Below are positions 1 to 9,690 of a stretch of DNA of 64,000 bases, piece by piece (position 1 is the first letter of the stretch; the number at the start of each line of letters is the position of its first letter). This DNA comes from Megascapheus bottae. Taxonomy: Eukaryota; Chordata; Mammalia; Rodentia; Geomyidae. The position numbers and the translations under genes were made by a program. The stretch lies in assembly GCA_024803745.1 (NCBI GenBank), contig JANJXV010000048.1:6372501-6436500 (forward strand). The letters run 5' to 3'. The notes below the pieces were generated by a model, which worked only from the letters and a program-made list of their open reading frames with translations, ran no database searches and was not told the DNA's origin.

Positions 1-905
1 TGTTAGGGTTAGGATAAGGGTTAGGGTTAGGGTTAGGGTTAGGATAATGGTTAGGGTTAGGTTTAGGGTAAGGGAAAGTGTTAGGGTTAGGGTTAGGTTT
101 AGCGTTAGGGTAAGGGTAAGGGTTAGGGTTAGGGTTAGGGTTAGGTTTAGGATTGGGGTTAAGGTTAGGGTTAGGGTTAGGGTAAAGGTAAGAGTTAGGG
201 TTAGGTTTAGTGTAAGAATTCGGGTTAGGGTTACGGTTAGGGTAAAGGTAAGGATTAGGTTTAGGGTTAGGGTTAGGGTTAGGGAAAGGGTAAAGGTTAG
301 GTTTAGGGTTAGGGTTAAGTTTAGTGTTAGGGTTAGGGTTAAGGTTAAGGTTAAGGTTTGGGTTAGGGTTAGGGTTAGAGTAAGGTTTAGGGTTAGGGTT
401 AGGGTAAGGGTTAGGGTTAGGGTTAGTGTTAGAGTTAGTGTTAGGGTTAGGTAAGGGTAAAGTTTAGGTTTAGGGTTAGGGTTAGGGTTAGGGTAAGGGT
501 TAGGGTTAGGGTTTGGGGTTAGTGTTAGGGTTATGTTAAGGGTGAGGGTTAGGGTTAGGATTAGGATAAAGTTTAGGGTTAGGGTTAGGGTAAGGGAAAG
601 TGTTAGCGTTAGGGATAGGTTTAGTGTTAGGGTAAGGGTAAGGGTTAGGTTTAGTGTTAGGGTTATGTTTATGGTTGGGTTTAAGGTTAGGGTTAGGGTT
701 AGGGTAAGGGTAAAGTTTAATGTTAGGGTTAGGGTAAAAGCAAGGGTTAGGGTTAGGGTAAGCGTTAGGGTTATGGTAAGGGTTAGGGTAAGGGTTAGGG
801 TTAGGGTTAGGGTTAGGGTTAAGGTTGACGTTAGGCTTAGGGTTAAGGTAAGGGTTAGTGTTAGGGTTAAGGTTGAGGTTAGGGTTACGGTTAGGGTTAG
901 GGTTA
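1..905 (+). repeat. Direct repeat L, copy 1 (pairs with 2,606-3,495)
   Basis: The order of variant hexamers matches 2,606-3,495 over about 0.9 kb at an offset of 2,594-2,605 bp. Shared landmarks are GGGAAAGTG (75 and 2680), a run of AAGG variants, the GAGTTAGTG motif (about 431 and 3025) and TTATGTTTATGG (about 663 and 3256). Base substitutions and short indels are scattered throughout, so the copies are old. The match ends near 905/3,495, where copy 2 runs into another GGGAAAGTG module. Confidence 0.8.
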
Positions 906-2605
906 GGGTACAGTTTAGGGTTAGGGTAAAGGTTAGGGTTAAGGGTAGGGTTAGGGATAGGGTTACGGTAAGGGTAAGGGGTAGGGTTAGGGTTAGGGTT
1001 AAGCTTGAGGTTAGGGATAGGGTTAGAGAAAGTTTTAGGGTAAGGGTAAGGGTTAGGGCTAGGGTTGGGGTTAGGGTTAGAGTTAGGGTTAGGGTTAGGG
1101 TAAGGGTAAGGGTTAGGGTTATAGTTAGGGTTATGGTTAGGGTAATGGTTAGGGTTATGTGTTAGTGTTAGGGTTAGGTTAAGGGTTAGGGTTAGGCTTA
1201 GGTTTAGGATAAGGGTTAAGGTTAGGGTTAGGGTAAGGGAAAGTGGTAGGGTTAGGGTTAGGGTTAGGATAAGGGTAAGGGTTAGGTTTAGGGTTAGGGT
1301 TAAGTTTTAGGATTAGGGTTAGTGTTAGGGTTAGGTTAGAGTTAGGGTGAAGGTAAGGGTAAGGTTTAGGGTTAGGGTTATTGTTAGGTTTAGGGTTAGG
1401 GTTAGGGAAAGGGTAAGGGTTAGGGTTAGGTTTAGGGTTAAAGTTAGGGTTAGGGTTAGGGTTTGGGTTAGGGTTAGGGTTAGGTTTAGGGTTAGGGTTT
1501 GGGTAAGGGTAAGGATTAGGGTTAGGGTAAGGATGGGGTTAGAGAAAGGGTATGGGTTAGGGATAGGGTTAGGGTTAGGGTAAGCGTTAGGTTTAGGGTT
1601 ATGTTTAGCATTAAGTTTAGGGTTAGGGTTAGGGTAAGGGTAAGGTTAAGTGTTAGGGTTAGGGTTAGAGTTACGGTGAGGTTTAGGGGTTAGGTTTAGT
1701 GTTAGGTTAAGGGTTAGGGTTAAGGTTGACGTTAGAGTTTGGTTTAGGGTAAGGGTTGGGGTTAGGATAAGGGTTAGGGTTAGGGTTATGGTAAGGGAAA
1801 GTGTTAGGGTTAGGGTTATGTTTAGCCTTAGGGTAAGGGTAAGGGTTAGGTTTAGGGTTAGGTTTAGGATTGGGGTTAAGTTTATGGTTAGGGTTAGGGT
1901 AAGGGTAAGTATTAGGGTTAGAGTTAGGGTTAGGGTAAGGGCAAGGTTTAGGGTTAGGGTTAGGTATAGGCTTAAGTTTAGGGTTAGGGTTAGGTTTAGG
2001 GTCAGGGTTTGGGTAAAGCTAAGGGTTAGGGTTAGTCTAAAGGTAGGTTTAGGGAAAGGGTATGGGTTAGGGTTAGGGTTAGGGTTAGGGTAAGGATTAG
2101 GGTTAGGTTTAGGGTTATTGTAAGGGTTAGGTTTAGGGTTATGGTTAGCATTAAGTTTAGAGTTAGGGTTAGGGTAAGGGTAAGGTTAACTGTTACGGTT
2201 AGGGTTAGGGTTAGGGTAAGGGTAAGGGTTAGGTTTAGGGTTAGGGTTATGTTTAGGGTTAGGGTAAGGGTTAGGGTTAGGATTTGGGTTAGGGTATGGT
2301 TATGGTAAGGGTTAAGGTTAGGGTTAGGGTTAGGTTTAGGTTTGGGGTTAAGGTTAGGGTTAGGGTTAGGGTAACAGTAAGGGTTACGGTTAGGGTTAGG
2401 GTAAGAGTTAGAGTTAGGGTTAGGATTAGGGTTAGGGTAAGGGTAAGGGTTACGTTTAGGGTTAGGGTTAAGTGTTAGGGTTAGGGTTAGGGTTAGGTTT
2501 AGAGTTAGAGTTAGGGTTAGGGTTAGGGTAAGAATAAGGTTTAGGGTTATGGTTAGGGTTAGGGTTAGGGTAAGGGTTAGGGTTAGGGGTTAGAGTTAGT
2601 GTTAT

Positions 2606-3495
2606 TTTTAGGTTAAGGGTTAGGGTTAGGGTTAGAGTTAGGGTTAGGATAAGGGTTAGGGTTAGGGTTAGGGTAAGGGAAAGTGTTAGGGTTAGGGTTA
2701 GGTTTAGCGTTAGGGTAAGGGTAAGGGTTAGGGTTAGGGTTAGGGTTAGGTTTAGGATTGGGGTTAGGGTTAGGGTTAGGGTAAAGGTAAGAGTTAGGGT
2801 TAGGTTTAGTGTAAGAGTTAGGGTTAGGGTTACGGTTAGGGTAAATGTAAGGGTTAGGTTTAGGGTTAGGGTTAGGGTTAGGGAAAGGGTAAAGGTTAGG
2901 TTTAGGGTTATGGTTAAGGTTAGGGTTAGGGTTAGGGTTAAGGTTAAGGTTGGTGTTAGGGTTAGGGTTAGAGTAAGGTTTAGGGTTAGGGTTAGGGTAA
3001 GGGTTAGGTTTAGATTTAGTGTTAGAGTTAGTGTTAGGGTTAGGGTAAGGGTAAAGTTTAGGTTTAGGGTTAGGGTTAGGGTTAGGGTAAGGGTTAGGGT
3101 TAGGGTTTAGGGTTAGTGTTAGGGTTAGGTTAAGGGTGAGGGTTAGGGTTAGGGTTAGGATAAGGGTTAGGGTTAGGGTTAGGGTAAGGGAAAGTGTTAG
3201 GGTTAGGGATAGGTTTAGCGTTAGGGTAAGGGTAAGGGTTAGGTTTAGTGTTAGGGTTATGTTTATGGTTGGGTTTAAGGTTAGGGTTAGGGTTAGGGTA
3301 AGGGTAAAGTTTAAGGTTAGGTTTAGGGTAAAAGTAAGGGTTAGGGTTAGGGTAAGCGTTAGGGTTATGGTAAGGGTTAGGGTAAGGGTTAGGGTTAGGG
3401 TTAGGGTTAGTCTTAAGGTTGACGTTAGGCTTAGGGTTAGGGTAAGGGTTAGTGTTAGGGTTAAGGTTGAGGTTAGGCTTACGGTTAGGGTTAGG
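2606..3495 (+). repeat. Direct repeat L, copy 2
   Basis: This is the partner of 1-905 (see that entry). It differs by many single-base changes: for example, copy 1 has GAATTC at 216-221 where copy 2 has GAGTTA. The intervening 906-2,605 holds further diverged modules of the same family. Confidence 0.8.
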
Positions 3496-6099
3496 GTTAG
3501 GGTTAGGTTAAGGGAAAGTGTTAGGGTTAGGGTTAGGTTTCGCTTTAGGGTTAGGGTTAGGTTTCGCTTTAGGGTAAGGGTAAGGGTTAGGGTTAGGGTT
3601 AGGGTTAGGTTTAGGATTGGGTTTAAGGTTAGAGTTAGGGTTAGGCTTACGGGAAGTGTTAGTGTTAGGGTTAGGTTAGGGTAAGAGTTAGGGTTAGGGT
3701 TAGGGTTAGGGTAAGGTTAAGGGTTAGGTTTAGGGTTAGGGTTAAGTGTTAGGATTAGGGTTAGTGTTAGAGTTTTGTTAGAGTTAGGGTGAGTGTAAGG
3801 GTAAGGCTTATGGTTAGGGTTAGTTTAGGTTTTGCGTTAGGGTTATGGAAAGTGTAGGGGTTAGGGTTAGGGTTAGGTTTAACGTTAGGTTTTGGGTTAG
3901 GGTTTGGGTTAGGGTTAGGGTTACGTTTAGTGTTAGGGTTTGGGTAATGGTAAGGATTAGGGTTAGGGTAAGGTTAGGTTTAGGGAAATGGTATGGGTTA
4001 GGGTTAGGTTCAGTTTTAGGGTAAGGATTAGGGTTAGGGTTAGGGTTAGGGTAAGGATTAGGTTTAGTGTTATGGTTAGCAGTAAGTTTAGGGTTAGGGT
4101 TATTGTAAGGGTAAGGTTAAGTGTTAGGTTTAGGGTTAGGATTACGGTTAGGGATAGGGGTTACGGTTAGTGTTAGGTTTAGGGTTAGGGTTAGGTAAGG
4201 GTAAGGGTTAGGTTTAGGGTTATGGTTAGGTTTAGGGTTAGGGATAGGGTAAGGGTTAGGGTTAGGGTTAGGGTTAAGTTTGACGTTAGGGTTAGGGTTA
4301 GATTAAGGGTTTGGGTTAGGGTTAAGGTTCAGGTAGGGTTACGGTTAGGGTTAGGGTACGGGTTAGGGTTAGGGTTGTGTAAGGGTTAGGGTTAGGGGTA
4401 GGGTTAGGGTTAGGTTTAGGGTAACGGTAAGGGATAAGGTTAGGGTTAGGTTTAAGGTTTTGGTTGGGATTAGGGTTCGAGTAAGGTTTTGGGTTAGGGT
4501 TAGGGTAAGGGTTAGGTTTAGGATTCGGGTTAAGGTTAGGGTTAGGGTTAGGGTAACGGTAAGGTTAGGGTTAGGGTTTGGGTAAGAGTTAGGGTTAGGG
4601 TTAGGTTTAGGGTTAGGGTAAGGGTAAGGGTTAGGATTAGGGTTAGGGTTAAGTGATAGGGTTAGAGTTAGGGATCGGGTTAGGTTTAGAGTTATAGTGA
4701 GGGTAAGGGTAAGGGTTAGGGTTAGGGTTAGGGTTAGGTTTAGGTTTAAGGTTAGTGTTAGGGTTAGGGTTAGGGTTAGAGTTTTGGTTAGGGTTAGGGT
4801 AAGGGTAAAGGTTAGGTTTAGGGTTAGGGTTAGGGTTAGGGTAATGGTTAGTGTTAGGGGTTAGGGTTAGTGTTAGGGTTAGGTTAAGGGTTAGCGTTCG
4901 GGTTAGGATAAGGGTTAGGGTTAGGGTTAGGTTTAGGTTTAGGGTTGGGGTTAAGGTTAGGGTTAGAGCTAGGGTAAGGGTAAGTTTTAGGGTTAGGTTT
5001 AGGGTTAGGGTAAGAGTTAGGGTTAGGGTTAGGGTTAGGGTTAGTGTTAGGGTAAGCGTTAGGTTTAGGGGTAGGGTTAACAGTTAGAGTTAGGGTAAGG
5101 GTTAGGGTTAGGTTTCGTGTTAGGGTGAGGGTAAGGATTAGGCTTTGGGTTAGAGTTAGGGTTAGGGTTAGGATTAGGGTAAGGTTTAGGGTTAGGGTTA
5201 AGGTTGAGGTAGGGTTATGGTTAGGGTTACGGTAAGGTTAAGGGATAGGGTTAGGGTTAGGGTTAAGTTTGAGGTTAGGGTTAGGGTTAGAGTAAGGTTT
5301 AGGGTTAGGTTTAGGGTAAGGGTTAGGGTTAGGGTTAGATTTAGGGTTAGGGTTAGGGTAAGGGTTAGGGTTAGGGGTTAGAGTTAGTGTTAGGGTTAGG
5401 TTAAGGGTTAGGGTTAGGGTTATGGTTAGGTTTATGATAATGGTTAGGGTTAGGGTTAGGGTAAGGGAAAGTGTTAGGGTTAGGGTTAGGTTTAGCGTTA
5501 GGGTAAGGGTAAGGGTTAGGGTTAGGGTTAGGGTTAGGTTTAGGATTCTGGTTAAGGTTAGGGTTATTGTTAGGGTAACGGTAAGAGTTAGGGTTAGGTT
5601 AGGGTAAGAGTTAGGGTTAGGGTTAGGTTTAGGGTTAGGGTTAGGGTTAGGGTAAGGGTTAGGTTTAGGTTTAGGGTTCAGGTTAAGTGTTAGGATTAGG
5701 GTTAGGGTTCGGGTTAGGTTTAGAGTTAGGGTGAGGTTAAGGGTAAGGGTTAGGGTTAGGGTTAGGGTGAGGTTTAGGGTTAGGTTTAGGGAAAGGGTAA
5801 GGGTTAGGTTTAGGGTTAGGGTTAGGGTTAAGGTTAGGGTTAGGGTTAGGGTTAAGGTTGAGGTTACGGTTAGGGTTAGAGTAAGGTTTACGTTTAGGGT
5901 TAGGGTAAGGGTTAGGGTTAGGGTTAGGGTTAGGGTTAGAGTTTGGGTTAGGGTTAGGGTAAGGGTAAAGGTTAGGTTATGGTTAGGGTTAGGGTTAGTG
6001 TTAGGGGTTAGGGTTAGGGTTAGTGTTAGGGTTAGGTTAAGGGTTAGGGTTAGGTTAGGGCAAGGGAAAGTGTTAGGGTTAGGGATAGGTTTAGCATTA

Positions 6100-6540
6100 G
6101 GGTAAGGGTTAGGGTTAGTGTTAGGGTTAGGTTTAGGGTTGGGGTTAAGGTTAGGGTTAGGTTTAGGGTAAGTGTAAGTTTTAGGGTTAGGGTTAGGGTT
6201 AGGGTAAGAGTTAGGGTTAGGGTTAGGGTTACGGTTAGGGTTATTGTAAGCATTAGGTTCAGGTTTAGGGTTAAGTGTTAGGGTTAGGGTAAGGTTTAGG
6301 GTTATGTTTAGTGTTAGGGTGAGGGTAAGGGTTAGGGTTAGTGTTAGGGTTAGGTTTAGGGTTGGGGTTAAGGTTAGGGTTAGGTTTAGGGTAAGTGTAA
6401 GTTTTAGGGTTAGGGTTAGGGTTAGGGTAAGAGTTAGGGTTAGGGTTACGGTTAGGGTTAGTGTAAGCATTAGGTTCAGGTTTAGGCTTAAGTGTTAGGG
6501 TTAGGGTAAGGTTTAGGGTTAGGTTTAGTGTTAGGGTGAG
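6100..6540 (+). repeat. ~220-bp tandem duplication
   Basis: Two adjacent copies share the order GGTTGGGGTTAAGG, then TTTAGGGTAAGTG, then TAAGCATTAGGTTCAGG, then TTAAGTG. The TTGGGG landmark is at 6141 and 6364 (offset 223) and the CATTAGGTTCAGG landmark at 6251 and 6468 (offset 217), so one copy has gained or lost a hexamer. Few substitutions separate the copies, and this is the most recent event in the left 7 kb. Confidence 0.85.
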
Positions 6541-7504
6541 GGTAAGGGTTAGGGCTACAGTTAGGGTTAGGGTTAGGTTTAGGGTAAGGGTTAGGTTAAG
6601 GGTTAGAGTTAGGGTTATGGGTAGGGTTAGGGTTAGGTTAAGGATGAGGATTAGGGTGAGGGTTAGGTTAGGTTTATTGAAAGGGTAAGGGTTAGGGTTA
6701 GGGTTAGGGTAAGGTTAAGGGTTAGGTTTAGAGTGAGGGTTAGGGGTAGGGTAAGGGTTAGGGTTAGGGTTATGGTTAGTGTTAGGGTTAGTGTAAGGGT
6801 AAGGGTTAGTGTTAGGTTTAGGTTTAGGGTTAGGTTTAGGGTTAGGGTTAGGATAAGGGTTAGGGTTAGGATTATTGTTAGGGTTAGGGTAAGGATAAGG
6901 GTTAGGTTAGGGTTAGGGTTAGGTGTAGTGTTTGGGTTAAGGTTAGGGTTAGGGTAAGGGTTGGGTTTAGCATAAGGGTATGGGTAAGGGTTAGGTTTAG
7001 GGTAAGCGTTAGGGTTAGGTTTAGGAAGGGTAAGGTTTAGGGTTAGGTTTATGGTTACGGTTAGGGTAACGGTAAGGGTTAGCGTTAGGGTTAGTTTTAG
7101 GGTTAGGTTTAGGTTTAGGGTAAGGGCAATGGTTAGGGTTAGGTTTAGGGTTAGGGTAAGGGTTAGGGTTAGCGTTAGGGTTGGGGTTCGGGAAAGGGTA
7201 AGTGTTAGGGTAGGGTTAGGGTTAGGATAAGGGTAAGGGTTAGGGCAGGGTTAGGGTTAGGGTTAGGGTCAGGGTAAGGGTTAGGGTTAGGGTTAGGCTT
7301 AGGGTTAGGGTAAGGGTAAGGGTTAGGGTTAGGTTTAGGGTTAGGGGTTACGGTTAGAGTTAGGGTTAGGGTAAGGGTAAGGGACAGGTTTAGGGATAGG
7401 CTTAGGGTTAGGGTTAGGTTTATGGTTAGGTTTAGGGTAAGGGTAAGGGTTAGGGTTAGGGTTCAGTTTAGGGTTAGGTTTAGGGTTAGGGTTAGGGTAA
7501 GGGT
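6541..7504 (+). repeat. Degenerate telomere-like stretch between repeat blocks
   Basis: TTAGGG variants only. It contains one copy of a module found all over the window (TTAGCG, then a GGGG run, then GGGAAAGGG near 7,191, then GGATAAGGGTAAGGG and GGGCAGGG), which reappears about 3,024 bp downstream near 10,215. No long repeat partner inside the window and no gene. Confidence 0.7.
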
Positions 7505-9690
7505 TAGGGTTAAGGTCAGGTTTAGGGTTAGGATTAGGGTTAAGGTTAGGGTTAGGGTTAGGGTAAGGGTAAGGGTTAGGGTTAGGTTTAGGGTTAGGGT
7601 TAGAGTAAGGGTAAGGGTTTGTGTTAGGGTTAGGTTTAGGGTTAGGTTTAGGGTTAGGGTTAGCTTTAGGGTTAAAGTAAGTGTAACGGTTAGGTTAGGG
7701 TTAGGGTTAGGGTTAGGATAAGGGTTAGGGTTAGGGTTCAGTTTAGGGTTCAGGTTAGGGTTAGGGTTAGGGTAAGGGTTAGTGTTAGGGTTAGGTTTAG
7801 GTTTAGGGTTAGGGTAAGGGTTAGGGTTAAAGTTAGGGTTAGGGTTAGGGTTAGGGTTAGGGTAAGGGTAAGGGTTAGATTTAGGGTTAGGATTAGGTTT
7901 AGGGGTAGGGTTAGGGAAAGGATAAGAGTTAGGGCTAAGGTCAGGTTTACGGTTAGAATTAGGGTTAAGGTTAGGGTTAGGGTTAGGGTAAGGGTAAGGG
8001 TTAGGGTTAGGTTTAGGGTTATGGTTAGAGTAAGGGTTAGGGTTTGGGTTAGGGTTAGGTTTAGGGTTAGGGTTAGGGTTACAGTTAGCTTTACGGTTAG
8101 AGTAAGGGTAACGGTTAGGTTAGGGTTGGGGTTAGGGTTAGGGTAAGGGTTAGGGTTAGGGTTCAGTTTAGGGTTCGGGTTAGGGTTAGGGTTAGGGTAA
8201 GGGTTAGTGTTAGGGTTAGTTTTAGGATTAGGGTTAGGGTAAGGGTTAGGGTTAAAGTTAGGGTTAGGGTTAGGGTTAGGGTAAGGGTAAGGGTTAGGTT
8301 TAGGGTTAGGATTAGGTTTAGGGGTAGGGTTAGGGAAAGGATAAGGGTTAGTGTTAAGGTCAGGTTTAGGGTTAGGTTTAGGGTTAAGGTTAGGGTTAGG
8401 GTTAGGGTAAGGGTAAGGGTTAGGGTTAGGTTTAGGGTTAGGGTTAGAGTAAGGGTAAGGGTTTGTGTTAGGGTTAGGTTTAGGGTTAGGTTTAGGGTTA
8501 GGGTTAGCTTTAGGGTTAAAGTAAGGGTAACGGTTAGGTTAGGGTTAGGGTTAGGGTTAGGGTAAGGGTTAGGGTTAGGGTTCAGTTTAGGGTTAGGGTT
8601 AGTGTTAGGGTTAGGGTAAGGGTTAGGGTTAGGGTTAGGTTTAGGTTTAGGGTTAGGGTAAGTGTTAGGGTTAAAGTTAGGGTTAGGGTTAGGGTTAGGG
8701 TTAGGGTAAGGGTAAGGGTTAGGTTTAGGGTTAGGATTAGGTTTAGGGGTAGGGTTAGGGAAAGGATAAGGGTTAGGGTTAAGGTCAGGTTTAGGGTTAG
8801 GATTAGGGTTAAGGTTAGGGTTAGGGTTAGGGTAAGGGTAAGGGTTAGGGTTAGGTTTAGGGTTAGGGTTAGAGTAAGGGTAAGGGTTTGGGTTAGGGTT
8901 AGGTTTAGGGTTAGGGTTAGGGTTACGGTTAGCTTTAGGGTTAGAGAAAGGGTAACGGTTAGGTTAGGGTTAGGGTTAGGGTTAGGGTAAGGGTTAGGGT
9001 TAGGGTTCATTTTAGGGTTCGGGTTAGGGTTAGGGTTAGGGTAAGGGTTAGTGTTAGGGTTAGGTTTAGGTTTAGGGTTAGGGTAAGGGTTAGGGTTAAA
9101 GTTAGGGTTAGGGTTAGGGTTAGGGTAAGGGTCAGGGTTAGGTTTAGGGTTAGGATTAGGTTTAGGGGTAGGGTTAGGGAAAGGATAAGGGTTAGTGTTA
9201 AGGTCAGGTTTAGGGTTAGGATTAGGGTTAAGATTAGGGTTAGGGTTAGGGTAAGGGTAAGGGTTAGGGTTAGGTTTAGGGTTAGGGTTAGAGTAAGGGT
9301 AAGGGTTTGTGTTAGGGTTAGGTTTAGGGTTAGGTTTAGGGTTAGGGTTAGCTTTAGGGTTAAAGTAAGTGTAACGGTTAGGTTAGGGTTAGGGTTAGGG
9401 TTAGGGTAAGGGTTAGTGTTAGGGTTCAGTTTAGGGTTCGGGTTAGGGTTAGGGTTAGGGTAAGGGTTAGTGTTAGGGTTAGGTTTAGGTTTAGGGTTAG
9501 GGTAAGGGTTAGGGTTAAAGTTAGAGTTAGGGTTAGGTTTACGGTTAGGGTAAGGGTAAGGGTTAGGTTTAGGGTTAGGATTAGGTTTAGGGGTAGGGTT
9601 AGTGAAAGGATAAGGGTTAGGGTTAAGGTCAGGTTTAGGGTTAGGATTAGGGTTAAGGTTAGGGTTAGGGTTAGGGTAAGTTTAAGGGTT
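7505..9690 (+). repeat. 844-bp A-B dimer higher-order repeat (~420-bp monomers)
   Basis: The landmark AAGGTCAGG occurs at 7512, 7937, 8356, 8781, 9200 and 9625, giving spacings 425, 419, 425, 419, 425. A second landmark, TAACGGTTAGG, occurs at 7684, 8109, 8528, 8953 and 9372 with the same alternation. Sequence types alternate too. The monomers ending at 7684, 8528 and 9372 share a TTTGTG start (the first two-thirds of the block) and GGGTTAAAGTAAG; those ending at 8109 and 8953 share TTAC(A/G)GTTAGC and GGTTAGAG. The true unit is therefore a dimer of 844 bp, present about 2.5 times. The next expected half-dimer past 9,690 is not recognisable. Confidence 0.9.

Larger units (their letters stand above)
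1..6100 (+). repeat. Left domain of old, diverged telomere-like modules
   Basis: A recognisable module, GGGAAAGTG followed by several TTAGGG units and usually a TTTAGCG or close variant, recurs with its AAA at about 75, 597, 1240, 1798, 2680, 3191, 3515, 5468 and 6066. Spacing is irregular (roughly 0.3-0.9 kb, with one larger gap), so this looks like an old higher-order repeat broken up by indels and substitutions. Nothing else is present: no gene, no RNA and no foreign insertion. The stretch 4,260-4,520 is among the most degenerate. Confidence 0.7.

Noticed and set aside
47..454. Arg/Val-rich open frames on the + strand here and at many places through the window
   Set aside because: They are the AGG-GTT reading of the hexamer, which lacks stop codons by construction. 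ATG starts come from single substitutions (TTATGG). Same-frame alternatives give Gly-Leu. There is no normal amino-acid composition, domain or codon bias.
5238..6470. 410-codon open frame on the - strand
   Set aside because: It reads Leu-Thr, then Pro-Asn, then Leu-Thr, i.e. two stop-free frames of CCCTAA joined where 5- or 7-base units shift the register. It is a by-product of the repeat and not a gene.
7505..9690. CRISPR-like regular spacing
   Set aside because: The ~420-bp spacing has no short palindromic repeats or unique spacers. All sequence between landmarks is itself telomere-like.
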